From contig JANRKK010000001.1 in the NCBI GenBank assembly GCA_033763555.1, positions 1-64,000 of the forward strand: 64,000 nt of DNA, given 5' to 3'. Of this stretch, positions 1-8,837 are shown piece by piece. This DNA comes from JALYJG01 sp033763555 (GTDB lineage Bacteria; Pseudomonadota; Alphaproteobacteria; UBA9219). Position numbers and translations under genes: made by a program. The notes beneath the pieces were generated by a model. That model saw only the letters and a program-made list of their open reading frames with translations, did no database searches and was not told where the DNA came from. The stretch's first letter is position 1; the number at the start of each line of letters is the position of its first letter.

Positions 1-182
1 ACACGGCCACCGCGATCCATGAGGTTGCCCTGGACACCCGTCCACGCCGGATGCGTCTTGGGGTCGATGTCGAGATGCAGCTTCGCACCCGGCTTGCTGT
101 AGGTGCTGCGCGTCACGAATTCCGTGCCGTCGGTCATGACGACCGTGATGTCGTGGTAATCGGGGTGAAGATTCTCTTTCAT
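1..182 (-). CDS. rpmE: 50S ribosomal protein L31 (bL31), C-terminus cut by window edge
   Basis: Component of the large ribosomal subunit. Translation from the ATG at 182 gives MKENLHPDYHDITVVMTDGT and continues with the typical STYSKPGAKLHLDID, DPKTHPAWTG and MDRGGRV stretches of bL31. The reading frame is open to base 1, so about 60 residues are visible and only the C-terminal end is missing. No CxxC zinc-type pair is seen in the visible part, so this resembles the zinc-independent form. It lies downstream of kdpC on the same strand, but the 109-base gap suggests its own transcript. Identity is secure from sequence similarity. Confidence 0.9.
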   Translation of the reverse strand, partial: MKENLHPDYHDITVVMTDGTEFVTRSTYSKPGAKLHLDIDPKTHPAWTGVQGNLMDRGGR

Positions 183-291
183 GGTACGCTTCTTTCTCCA
201 AAATCCGGGCTTCTTCTAGGGAAAAGACAGGCAAAAAGCAAGAATCCTTTTTCAGGAAATTGCTGCGGGACACCGGATAAAAGGCTGATTT

Positions 292-867
292 TTAAGGTTT
301 TGCCGCCGCAAACCTGTCCAATGCAAGGTTAAGCCCCAACACATTAACGCGGCTTTCGCCCAATATGAACAGGCTGCGTGGCTCGGTGTTTTTAACAATT
401 AACTCTTCAAGCTGGGCAGTATCCATCTGCCGGGCCACCGCAATACGCGGCACCTGAAACTTTGCCGCCGCCGGGGAAATATGCGGGTCCAGTCCGCTGC
501 CCGACGCCGTCACAAGATCAACAGGAACGAGCGCGACGCTGCTTTCCTTGCGTATATCGGCTACGCGCGCGGCAACAAGCCGTGCCAATTCCGGACTCGA
601 TGGCGCTAAATTGCTGCCGGAAGAATTCGCTGCATCATACCCCTGCCCTGCCGCCGAGGGGCGCGGATGGAAATAGCTTTCGCCCGTAAAATTCTGACCA
701 ATCAGGCTGGAGCCGATAATCTTCCCGCCTTCCTCGACCAGGCTGCCATTCGCCTGCCGGGGGAACAGCCCCTGCCCGATTCCGAGTACCAGCATCGGAT
801 AAGCCAGCCCCGTCAGAAAAAAGAGGATCAGGAAAAGACCGAGACAGGCGCGAAGTTCTCTGAACAT
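292..867 (-). CDS. kdpC: Potassium-transporting ATPase subunit C
   Basis: KdpC is the single-span subunit that stabilises the KdpFABC high-affinity K+ uptake pump in the inner membrane. The 191-residue product has one N-terminal membrane segment (about residues 9-32, LGLFLILFFLTGLAYPMLVL) followed by a periplasmic domain with the family stretches GSSLIGQNF, YFHPRPSAAG and GSGLDPHISPAAA. Length is normal for the family. It starts two bases after the kdpB stop on the same strand and is the last gene of the kdp operon. No kdpD or kdpE follows. Confidence 0.97.
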   Translation of the reverse strand: MFRELRACLGLFLILFFLTGLAYPMLVLGIGQGLFPRQANGSLVEEGGKIIGSSLIGQNFTGESYFHPRPSAAGQGYDAANSSGSNLAPSSPELARLVAARVADIRKESSVALVPVDLVTASGSGLDPHISPAAAKFQVPRIAVARQMDTAQLEELIVKNTEPRSLFILGESRVNVLGLNLALDRFAAAKP

Positions 868-869
868 TC

Positions 870-2909
870 CTACGCCCCCACATAATGGCTGACGAGCATA
901 TCGATAGCCTTGATGCCGACGAACGGAACAATGATGCCGCCAACGCCATACACCAAAAGATTACGACCCAAAATGGCGCTAGCCGATGCGGGGCGATAGG
1001 CAACGCCCTTCAACGCCAGCGGCACAAGCGCGATGAGGATAAGTGCATTGAAAATAATCGCCGAAAGGATGGCACTTTCCGGACTGCCAAGCTGCATGAT
1101 GTTTAGCGCCTGCATGGAAGGAAAGATGCCGACGAACAAAGCCGGAATAATGGCGAAATATTTGGCGACATCGTTGGCCATGGAAAAGGTTGTCAAAGCA
1201 CCGCGGCTCATCAGCAGCTGTTTACCGATCATGACAATTTCGATGAGTTTGGTCGGATCGCTGTCGAGGTCAATCATATTGCCCGCTTCGCGCGCCGCCA
1301 TGGTGCCCGTATTCATCGCCACACCGACATCTGCTTGCGCCAAAGCGGGCGCATCGTTCGAGCCGTCGCCACACATGGCGATCAGACGGCCATGCGCCTG
1401 CTCCTTACGGATGAGTTCAAGTTTCTTCTCAGGCGTCGCCTCGGCCAAAAAGTCATCCACGCCCGCTTCGGCGGCAATAGCTGCCGCCGTCAAAGGATTA
1501 TCGCCCGTGATCATCACGGTGCGGATGCCCATGCGCCGAAGACGTGAGAAACGGTCATGAATGCCGGGCTTCACGACATCCTTCAGATGCACAACGCCCA
1601 GAATTTGTTTATGGCGCGCAACCAGCAAGGGCGTACCGCCGGACTTGGAAACACGTTCCAGCGCCCGCGTGACATCATCACTGATGGAGCCGCTGCATAA
1701 TTTAATGATGGCGTCCGGCGCACCCTTGCGGATGGAAACACCATCATAATCCACGCCACTCATGCGCGTGTGGGCACTAAAGGCAATAAAATTCATATTG
1801 GGTTGGCGGAAATCTTCAGATTTCCATTTGAATTTTTCTTCCGCCAACCGAACGATGGATTTGCCTTCGGGCGTGTCATCAGTCAACGACGACAGCATGG
1901 CGGCATCCGCAAGGTTTTCGAGTGTCACGCCGGGCGCGGGAATAAATTCACTGGCCATGCGGTTGCCGAGCGTGATCGTGCCCGTCTTGTCCAGCAGCAG
2001 CACATCGATGTCACCTGCTGCTTCCACCGCACGGCCTGACTTGGCAATGACATTGAAGGATACCAGCCTGTCCATTCCCGCAATGCCGATGGCGGAAAGC
2101 AGCCCGCCGATCGTAGTAGGGATTAACGTAACAAACAGGGCGATCAGGGAAATAACCGGAACCATCTTGCCGGAATAGGCGGCAAAGCCTTGCAATGTTA
2201 CGCACACGATTAGAAAAATCAGGCTCAGACCAACCAGAAGAATATTCAGTGCGATTTCGTTTGGTGTTTTCTGGCGCCTGGCACCTTCCACAAGGCCGAT
2301 GATGCGGTCGAGAAAAGATTCTCCAGGATTGGCATGGATTTCGATCACAATTTTGTCGGAAATAATACGCGTGCCGCCCGTAACAGCCGAGCGGTCGCCA
2401 CCGGATTCACGGATAACAGGCGCAGATTCTCCGGTGATGGAGGATTCATCGACCGTAGCAATGCCTTTGATCACATCGCCGTCGCCTGGAATGATGTCTC
2501 CCGCCTCGGCCAGGACAATGTCGCCGCGCCGTAAATCGGTCGCCGGAATAAGCTGATACTGCGAACTGTCGATGCCGAACAGTTTCTTCGCCATTGCCTC
2601 GGTTTTTGTTTTACGAAGCGAACTGGCCTGCGCCTTGCCGCGCCCTTCCGCCAGCGCTTCGGCAAAATTTCCGAACAGCACCGTGAACCAGAGCCATAAC
2701 GCAATCTGCAAACTGAAAGCATAAGGGCGGCCAAGACCTATATCGCGGGCCGCCAGCAGCGAAGCGACCACGCTGGCGACACCTGTGCTGAACATGACGG
2801 GATTTCTGATAAGTTTGTCCGGGTTTAATTTACAGAATGCACCACCCACAGCCTCTTTCAGCAGGGCCGGATTGAACAGCGACGAATGAGGTGAGGATTT
2901 TTTGGCCAT
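870..2909 (-). CDS. kdpB: Potassium-transporting ATPase subunit B (P-type ATPase)
   Basis: Catalytic P-type ATPase subunit (679 residues) of the Kdp pump, coupling ATP hydrolysis to K+ import. Visible motifs in order: actuator motif TGES near residue 160, TLIPTTIGG near 261 in the membrane, phosphorylation motif DKTGT with Asp near 307, nucleotide-binding region KGAPDAI, and hinge motifs TGDNPLTA and GDGSNDAPALAQADVG. Length matches the family. The start ATG overlaps the kdpA stop by one base (TGATG), typical of translational coupling. Nothing is truncated. Confidence 0.98.
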   Translation of the reverse strand: MAKKSSPHSSLFNPALLKEAVGGAFCKLNPDKLIRNPVMFSTGVASVVASLLAARDIGLGRPYAFSLQIALWLWFTVLFGNFAEALAEGRGKAQASSLRKTKTEAMAKKLFGIDSSQYQLIPATDLRRGDIVLAEAGDIIPGDGDVIKGIATVDESSITGESAPVIRESGGDRSAVTGGTRIISDKIVIEIHANPGESFLDRIIGLVEGARRQKTPNEIALNILLVGLSLIFLIVCVTLQGFAAYSGKMVPVISLIALFVTLIPTTIGGLLSAIGIAGMDRLVSFNVIAKSGRAVEAAGDIDVLLLDKTGTITLGNRMASEFIPAPGVTLENLADAAMLSSLTDDTPEGKSIVRLAEEKFKWKSEDFRQPNMNFIAFSAHTRMSGVDYDGVSIRKGAPDAIIKLCSGSISDDVTRALERVSKSGGTPLLVARHKQILGVVHLKDVVKPGIHDRFSRLRRMGIRTVMITGDNPLTAAAIAAEAGVDDFLAEATPEKKLELIRKEQAHGRLIAMCGDGSNDAPALAQADVGVAMNTGTMAAREAGNMIDLDSDPTKLIEIVMIGKQLLMSRGALTTFSMANDVAKYFAIIPALFVGIFPSMQALNIMQLGSPESAILSAIIFNALILIALVPLALKGVAYRPASASAILGRNLLVYGVGGIIVPFVGIKAIDMLVSHYVGA

Positions 2910-4636
2910 CAGGGCACGGTGTGGGCAAAAAGGTTTAAATGTTCTGCGATCGGGCCGAGCGCCATGACAGGAAAGTAGGTCAACCCGTCAAACATCAAGA
3001 TGACGCCCGTTAGAAGAAAAATGAACATCAACCCATGCGTTGGAAACGTACCGCTGGATACGGGAATGGTTTTTTTCTCGGCCAGCGAGCCCGCAATCGC
3101 CAAAACCGGAAACAGAACACCGAAGCGACCGATCAGCATGACCAGGGCAAGCATGATATTCTGAAACACCGTATTGGCGTTCAACCCGGCAAAAGCGGAG
3201 CCATTGTTGGCGGCCGCCGAAGCATAGGCATACAGCACCCGCGTCAGACCATGGGGCCCATGCGCGGCAAAGGACGCACCGTCGGCAGGCAACAGCAAGC
3301 CCAGCACACCAAACCCCAGAACACAGAGCGGATACAGCAGCATGGCGATGATTGCCAATTTGACTTCGTAGGCTTCGATTTTTTTGCCGAGATATTCCGG
3401 CGTGCGCCCCACCATGAGTCCGGCGATGAAGACGGTGATCATGACGTAAACCAACATGCCATAGAGGCCGCAACCGATGCCGCCATAAATCACTTCGCCG
3501 ACCAGCATGCTGAAAAACGGCACGAGACCGCCGAGGGGCATGAGGCTGTCATGCATCGCGTTGACAGAACCGTTCGAGGTCGCGCTGGTCGCCGTTGCCC
3601 ATAAGGCCGAGTTGAAAATACCGAAACGGACTTCCTTGCCTTCCATATTGCCGCCGGGATTTGTACTGGTCATCACCTGCTCAACGCCGAGCTTGGCCAG
3701 TGCCGGATTGCCGCCCGCTTCGGAAAAATAACTCAGCGCCAACAGCGCCAGAAAAAGAAGAGTCATGCTGGCCAGCAGCGCCCAGCCCTGCCTGCGATCG
3801 TTGATCATGCGGCCAAACGCCAGCACCAGAGCCACAGGCAGAAGGAGGATACTGACAAGCTGAACAAAATTGGAAAGCGGCGTCGGGTTTTCATAAGGAT
3901 GCGCGCCATTGGCATTGAAATAGCCGCCGCCATTCGAGCCCAACATCTTGATGGCAATCTGGCTGGCGACAGGTCCTTGGGCGATGGTTTGCGACGCGCC
4001 TTCCAGAGTGGTTGCCTGCAGATAAGGCTGCAGCGTGTCCGGCACGCCCTGCCATATCAGGAAGACTGCAAAGATCAGAGCCAGAGGCAAAAACACATAA
4101 AGCGTCACCCGCGTGACATCCATGTAGAAATTGCCAAGCATCGGATCTTCGCGCCGGATAAAGCCACGCACGGCGGCGAAGGCCACTGCCAGACCTGTCG
4201 CGGCGGAAAAGAAATTCTGCACGGTCAAGCCCAGCATCTGGCTGAAATAACTCAGCGTCACTTCGCCACCATAAGATTGCCAATCCGTGTTGGTCACAAA
4301 AGCCACGGCAACATTGAAAGCAAGATTGGCGGACAGGCCCGGCAGATGCTGCGGGTTCCAGGGTAAATAATGCTGGTACTGTAAAATCAAAAAAAGAACC
4401 GCCCAACCGAACGCATTAAACAAAAACACGGCAAAGGCATATTGGCGCCAGGTCTGCTGTTCGCCCGCACGAAGGCCGAGGATGCGGTAAATAAAACGCT
4501 CCACTGGGCCAAGAATTTTACCAAGGCGCGCGGGCTCGCCCTGAAACACCTGCGCCAGATAGGCACTCAACGGCAACATCAGGGCAACCGTCACGGCAAC
4601 AAACAACACAAACTGAAGCAGCGCGTTCATGGTCAT
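2909..4636 (-). CDS. kdpA: Potassium-transporting ATPase subunit A
   Basis: Channel-like K+-binding subunit (575 residues) related to Trk/Ktr transporters. About ten hydrophobic segments are apparent, with the four pore-loop regions of the family: TNTDWQSYGGE, MLGSNGGGYFNANGAHP, TSTNPGGNMEGKE and AAANNGSAFAG. It starts 10 bases after kdpF; a second in-frame ATG at 4630 is an alternative start, and neither has a strong ribosome binding site. It is followed with one-base overlap by kdpB. K+ limitation control would be expected from KdpDE, which is not present nearby. Confidence 0.97.
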   Translation of the reverse strand: MTMNALLQFVLFVAVTVALMLPLSAYLAQVFQGEPARLGKILGPVERFIYRILGLRAGEQQTWRQYAFAVFLFNAFGWAVLFLILQYQHYLPWNPQHLPGLSANLAFNVAVAFVTNTDWQSYGGEVTLSYFSQMLGLTVQNFFSAATGLAVAFAAVRGFIRREDPMLGNFYMDVTRVTLYVFLPLALIFAVFLIWQGVPDTLQPYLQATTLEGASQTIAQGPVASQIAIKMLGSNGGGYFNANGAHPYENPTPLSNFVQLVSILLLPVALVLAFGRMINDRRQGWALLASMTLLFLALLALSYFSEAGGNPALAKLGVEQVMTSTNPGGNMEGKEVRFGIFNSALWATATSATSNGSVNAMHDSLMPLGGLVPFFSMLVGEVIYGGIGCGLYGMLVYVMITVFIAGLMVGRTPEYLGKKIEAYEVKLAIIAMLLYPLCVLGFGVLGLLLPADGASFAAHGPHGLTRVLYAYASAAANNGSAFAGLNANTVFQNIMLALVMLIGRFGVLFPVLAIAGSLAEKKTIPVSSGTFPTHGLMFIFLLTGVILMFDGLTYFPVMALGPIAEHLNLFAHTVP

Positions 4637-4646
4637 GAAAGAACGC

Positions 4647-4736
4647 TCAGAATTTTTCGGGATGGATCAAAGCGTAGGCCAGATACAGCCCCAGCCATAA
4701 CCCCATCAACCCGCCAAGATAAAGATCAAAAACCAT
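4647..4736 (-). CDS. kdpF: Small Kdp subunit KdpF
   Basis: A 29-residue single-span peptide beginning MVFDLYLGGLMGLWLGLYLA and ending YALIHPEKF, which is the typical KdpF pattern of one hydrophobic helix followed by a short HPEKF-type tail. It stabilises the Kdp complex in the membrane. It lies 10 bases upstream of kdpA on the same strand. A G-rich stretch (GGGG) about 8 bases before the ATG serves as ribosome binding site. A longer reading frame upstream is not needed to explain it. Confidence 0.88.
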   Translation of the reverse strand: MVFDLYLGGLMGLWLGLYLAYALIHPEKF

Positions 4737-4846
4737 GCAAAACCCCGGACAGGTTTGCGGCAGAACAAACGCGGCGTCATTCTGCGCTGAAACGCAGATT
4801 CGGTGCAAGGACACAGCGCTTTCATAATTGATGCAGAGAATAAAAT

Positions 4847-5336
4847 GCCAGATGGCCTGTAAGCCGGGTTCTGTCCTCGCAGTTGCCTGCGATGGATGAC
4901 CATTCATCTGGGATGCCCGTTGCCGGACACCTCGCGCGACCAACCCGAGCCGCCAGCGGGGAATGCTGCGCGTGCGTATATCCCGAAGGATACAGCCACG
5001 CTGTGCGGCTCCTATTCGGTCTTGCTCCTGGCGGGGTTTGCCATGCCGCTCCCGTTACCGGAAACGCGGTGCGCTCTTACCGCACCTTTTCACCCTTACC
5101 TGCCACTCATCGGTTGAAACACAACCCTACCCGGGGATGTCTTTCAGCCGTTGAATGGCAGGCGGTCTGTTTTCTGTGGCACTGTCCCTAAGATCGCTCT
5201 CGCCGGACGTTATCCGGCGCCATCTTCCCCTGGAGCCCGGACTTTCCTCCCGCCACCCGCTGAATGAACCGATTGCATAAGTTTCGCATCAATTCTTTCA
5301 CTCAGCGGGGGACAGGCAGTCATCCGGCCATCTGGC
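4847..5336 (-). ncRNA. rnpB: RNase P RNA (M1 RNA, bacterial class A)
   Basis: Catalytic RNA that removes the 5' leaders of tRNA precursors. On the minus strand the conserved 5' core GGAAAGTCCGGGCTCC lies near 5249-5233 and the conserved 3' motif ACAGAACCCGGCTTA near 4877-4862; the intervening segment contains GGTAAGGGTGAAAAGGTGCG- and GGTAAGAGCGCACCG-like core elements. The ends are set by helix P1: GCCAGATGGCC at the 3' end (4847-4857 on plus) is perfectly complementary to GGCCATCTGGC at 5326-5336. The resulting length of about 490 bases is somewhat long for the class. Confidence 0.95.
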
Positions 5337-5342
5337 GGGGGC

Positions 5343-5348
5343 AATATA
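5343..5348 (-). promoter_or_regulatory. Candidate -10 box of the rnpB promoter
   Basis: On the minus strand a TATATT hexamer lies 6 bases before the start of RNase P helix P1 (5336), which is exactly where a -10 box belongs if transcription begins at the P1 end. No convincing -35 box is visible 16-18 bases upstream (the best is TACTGC), so this is a partial match only. Confidence 0.45.
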
Positions 5349-5543
5349 ACATATTGAAAATTCAAAGCAGTACCTTGTTTTTCAAGGCTTCGGTGGCGCA
5401 AAAACAACAGTTTTTTCAATTAGATAAAAACCAATCTTCAAAGGCCAATATTTCCCTCCCCATTATCCTGAAAAGTGCTAAAAAGGCCACGATTTCAATT
5501 CTGTTTCGCCGTTCCATCTGTCTCCATCGAAGGAGTTTAAGTT

Positions 5544-6602
5544 ATGAAGAAAATTTCCGCCTCTCTTCTCGTTCTCGCCGGAGCCTTGATTGCTCCGCTC
5601 GCCGCCCATGCCGATCCCGTTCCGGGTTGGTATGCTGGCCTCGGCGTCAGTGGCAATCAGACCCTCGATGGCAACACGCATTTCAGCGGCAGCCAGAATG
5701 TCGCCGAGTATGATTTGGGATGGGGCGTTGTCGGAAGCGGCGGTTATGCTTTCAAGAACGGTTTTCGCCTCGAAGGTGAAATCAGTCACCGTCAGGCCGA
5801 TATTGATAAAATGACGGGCGGCACGGGCGGTACAGGCACGCTCAACACCACCGATGTCATGGGTAATGTGCTGTATGATTTCCGTACAGGCACGCTGCTG
5901 ACCCCCTATGTGGGTGCGGGTCTTGGTCTGGCGCTCGCCGATGCGGATAACGCAGGCACGCTCAGCAATGGCTCCAACATGAATGACACCCAGTATGTGT
6001 TCATCTGGCAGGCCATCGCGGGTGTTGCGGCACAAATCAGCCGCAGCTGGGCGATCACGACCGATTACCGCTACATCAACACAACCTATCCGCGCTTTGC
6101 CTTGACAGGCGGCGGCAATGCGACCACCGAAAACGCTTCGCACAATATTGTGCTGGGCGTGCGTTACAGCTTCGGCCAGGAACCGCCCGTACCTGTCGCG
6201 GAAACCACAGCCCCGACAGTCCCAACGGTTGCCAGCAGCCGCGCGACAACGGCTGCCACGGTTGCACAAAGCTACATGGTCTTCTTTGATTTCGACCAGT
6301 CCGTCATCACCCCGGAAGCCAAGCGCATTCTGGCTTCAGCGGCTCAGGAATTTCAACGCAGCGGCTATGTCCGCATCGTTGTAACGGGCCACACGGACAC
6401 CATGGGAACACCCAAATATAACCAAAGCCTGTCCGAACGCCGCGCCTCGGCCGTGAAGACCGAGCTTGAGCGTCTGGGTATTTCCGTACAGTCGATCCGC
6501 ACCGCGGGCGCTGGCGAAAAGGGCCTGCTGGTTCCGACCGCCGATCAGGTGCGTGAAGCGCAGAACCGCCGCGCCGAGATCGTGTTCGACAAGAAACAGT
6601 AA
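5544..6602 (+). CDS. OmpA-family outer membrane protein (beta-barrel plus peptidoglycan-binding domain)
   Basis: Structural outer membrane protein of 352 residues. Residues 1-23 are a Sec signal peptide with an AHA cleavage site. Residues 25-212 form an eight-strand OmpA-like barrel with glycine and aromatic alternation, ending GVRYSFGQ. A Pro/Thr/Val-rich linker (213-240) leads to an OmpA-C peptidoglycan-binding domain (245-352) with FFDFDQSVITPEA, TGHTDTMG, LSERRASAV and NRRAEIVF. A strong ribosome binding site AAGGAG precedes the ATG and a rho-independent terminator follows, so it is probably monocistronic and highly expressed. Confidence 0.93.
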   Translation: MKKISASLLVLAGALIAPLAAHADPVPGWYAGLGVSGNQTLDGNTHFSGSQNVAEYDLGWGVVGSGGYAFKNGFRLEGEISHRQADIDKMTGGTGGTGTLNTTDVMGNVLYDFRTGTLLTPYVGAGLGLALADADNAGTLSNGSNMNDTQYVFIWQAIAGVAAQISRSWAITTDYRYINTTYPRFALTGGGNATTENASHNIVLGVRYSFGQEPPVPVAETTAPTVPTVASSRATTAATVAQSYMVFFDFDQSVITPEAKRILASAAQEFQRSGYVRIVVTGHTDTMGTPKYNQSLSERRASAVKTELERLGISVQSIRTAGAGEKGLLVPTADQVREAQNRRAEIVFDKKQ

Positions 6603-6620
6603 GAGAGTTTTCTCTCCCAA

Positions 6621-6650
6621 AACGCCGCACCTCAGGGTGCGGCGTTTTTT
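6621..6650 (+). terminator. Rho-independent terminator after the OmpA-like gene
   Basis: Perfect 11-base stem AACGCCGCACC (6621-6631) with GGTGCGGCGTT (6636-6646), a TCAG loop, and a run of six T's (6645-6650). It starts 18 bases after the stop codon. Confidence 0.92.
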
Positions 6651-6713
6651 CTTGCCTTTACGAGCAGTTAGCGCAAAAACCTCCGTTAGCACACCAAGCG
6701 GAGAGTTTTGCAA

Positions 6714-7688
6714 GTGAGCGCCACCTACCCCCTGACCCGCATGCGGCGGTTGCGCCAAAGCGAACCCCTGCGCCGCCTTGTCCGCGAAGCAGCCGTTACG
6801 GCCGACGACCTGATTTATCCCGTCTTTGTCGAAGAAAATATCGACACGCCTGCGCCGATTACTTCCATGCCAGGCATCATGCGCATCCCGGAAAAAAATC
6901 TGGCTCAGGAAATCAAAGCCATTCAGGCCGACGGTGTGAAATCGGTTTTACTGTTCGGCGTTTCGCATAAAAAAGATGCGACAGGCAGCGACTCCTGCAA
7001 ACAAGACGGGCTGCTTTCGCGGATGGTCAAGCGCACCAAGGATGCCGCACCGGACTTGCTGGTAATTTCGGATAATTGCTTCTGTGAATACACCGATCAC
7101 GGCCATTGCGGCGTGATCGACGGCGATCATGTACATAATGACAAAACCATCGCCAATCTGGCACAGCAGGCTGTCGCTGCCGCGCAAGCCGGGGCAGACA
7201 TGATTGCCCCTTCTTCCATGATGGACGGGCAAGTCGCCGCCATCCGCAAGGCGCTGGATGAAGCTGGATACAGCAATACGCCGATCATGGCTTATGCAGC
7301 CAAGTTCGCTTCAAGTTTTTATGGCCCATTCCGCGCTGCCGCGGGGTGCGACCTTAAAGGTGACCGCAAGGCCTATCAGATGGACCCGGCGAACAGCCGC
7401 GAAGCCTTGCGTGAGGCTTTGCTGGATGAAGCCGAAGGTGCGGATATCCTTATGGTCAAACCAGGGCTGGCTTATCTTGATGTCGTCGCGCGGCTGCGCG
7501 AGCGGACTTTGCTGCCGCTTGCCGCCTATCAGGTCAGTGGCGAATACGCGATGATCAAATTTGCAGCGGCCGCAGGCGCCATTAATGAAAAGCGGACCGT
7601 ACATGAAACCCTGCTGGCGATGAAACGCGCCGGGGCGGATATTATTCTTAGTTATTTTAGCAGGGATTTTATAAAATACGGCCTTTAA
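6714..7688 (+). CDS. hemB: Delta-aminolevulinic acid dehydratase (porphobilinogen synthase)
   Basis: Condenses two 5-aminolevulinate molecules to porphobilinogen in haem biosynthesis, in the cytoplasm. Start taken as GTG 6714, eight bases after GGAGAG; a TTG at 6708 is in frame but closer to the binding site. The product (324 residues) has the allosteric ring contacts, the active-site lysines in MAYAAKFASSFYG and DILMVKPGLAYLD, and the zinc cysteine triad in CFCEYTDHGHCG. That makes it the zinc-dependent type, whereas many alphaproteobacterial enzymes have an Asp-rich magnesium version. It ends in a 4-base convergent overlap with the next gene. Confidence 0.97.
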   Translation: MSATYPLTRMRRLRQSEPLRRLVREAAVTADDLIYPVFVEENIDTPAPITSMPGIMRIPEKNLAQEIKAIQADGVKSVLLFGVSHKKDATGSDSCKQDGLLSRMVKRTKDAAPDLLVISDNCFCEYTDHGHCGVIDGDHVHNDKTIANLAQQAVAAAQAGADMIAPSSMMDGQVAAIRKALDEAGYSNTPIMAYAAKFASSFYGPFRAAAGCDLKGDRKAYQMDPANSREALREALLDEAEGADILMVKPGLAYLDVVARLRERTLLPLAAYQVSGEYAMIKFAAAAGAINEKRTVHETLLAMKRAGADIILSYFSRDFIKYGL

Positions 7689-8749
7689 GGACTCCACTGC
7701 ACCCCTATAAGTCTATTCCGTATTTTTTTGAGGGCTTTTCCTTCTATTTGGCGAATTCTTTCTCTGCTCACACCTTCTCTATTTCCACATTCTTCAAGTG
7801 TCATATCCCCGTAGAATCGCTGTTCTAAAATTTTTCTTTCCCAGCCTGTCAGGCACGATAATGCCAATTCTGCAAGATTTTTTAGTTGATATTCTCTTTC
7901 TGCTATTTTGTTCGGATCAGAATCCGGGTCGCTCATGTTGGCGGCATACCATAGAGGCATATAATCATGCATAGGCAAAACACCGTATCCGCGCCTCTCT
8001 ATTTCTGCCGCGCTATACGAAAAAACAGTCTCTACGGCCTCATTTAAAATACAGGCAAGATCGATAGCCCACTGTTTTGGCATTCCATCTTGTTTACGAA
8101 AAGGGTTGCCACCCCAAGCAGTATGCCACGACTTTCCATCAAGACATGCTGTTAAGCGTGTTTTACTTTGCAGCACTGGATCGACAGCAAGCGTTGATAT
8201 ATCACCGCATTTTACTCCAGCACTCCCAGTGATAGCGTTATGCGTGCGACGCATAAGTAAATGAATACGCATACGCTGTCGCGTCGGCATCTCATAAATT
8301 CTTCGATTAAGTTTTACTAATTCTTCAGGTGGCCCGAATAAAGAAGCTGGATGGCCGCCCAATGCAAAACTTATGAGCACGGCTGTTGGATGAAAAGATT
8401 TTCGGCCAATATTCCATGGATTGACAAAGTTTTGTCCTTCTTTTTTTCCTCGCAGAAGAGTTACCAGCGCTGTCCTAGAAATATTTCTTTGGCCCACACG
8501 AAACCCTCGAGCCATTGCATCCTGTTTGGCCCGCTGAACCGCTATTAACAGTTGTGGAATGGTATAAATACCAAGGCGCGCGCAGGTTTTAGTGACCTCA
8601 GGATATGCGCAAGCAAAAGATGGCTTTTCTAATTTATCAGGGTTTCGCATAATCCGTCCCGGGTTATCGCGGTATAATATCGTCCGTAAAAACACAAAGA
8701 GAGCCAGATAATCAAGCCTTCCCTTTATTTTCGACCAAGTGCTAGCCAT
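7685..8749 (-). CDS. Sigma-70 region 4 domain protein with XRE-like N-terminal part
   Basis: Unrecognised 354-residue protein. Residues about 294-348 are a good sigma-70 region 4: LTGWERKILEQRFYGDMTLE then GVSRERIRQIEGKALKKIR, the -35-contacting helix-turn-helix. There is no region 2 (-10 binding) domain. Residues about 75-140 (VGQRNISRTALVTLLRGKK, then FALGGHPASLFG) resemble an XRE/Cro helix-turn-helix in spacing. Start set at ATG 8749, after CAGGG at 5 bases; the frame runs open to 8929 but that would overlap the divergent kinase. The gene is visibly more AT-rich than its neighbours. Likely a DNA-binding regulator; target unknown. Confidence 0.75.
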   Translation of the reverse strand: MASTWSKIKGRLDYLALFVFLRTILYRDNPGRIMRNPDKLEKPSFACAYPEVTKTCARLGIYTIPQLLIAVQRAKQDAMARGFRVGQRNISRTALVTLLRGKKEGQNFVNPWNIGRKSFHPTAVLISFALGGHPASLFGPPEELVKLNRRIYEMPTRQRMRIHLLMRRTHNAITGSAGVKCGDISTLAVDPVLQSKTRLTACLDGKSWHTAWGGNPFRKQDGMPKQWAIDLACILNEAVETVFSYSAAEIERRGYGVLPMHDYMPLWYAANMSDPDSDPNKIAEREYQLKNLAELALSCLTGWERKILEQRFYGDMTLEECGNREGVSRERIRQIEGKALKKIRNRLIGVQWSP

Positions 8750-8837
8750 AATTACCCTGCATTTTAATAAACTTAACCAGATATTAGGGCGAAAAAGCGA
8801 CTCTAAGCTTGGTGTACTGCGCTTTCCGTGAAGGAAC

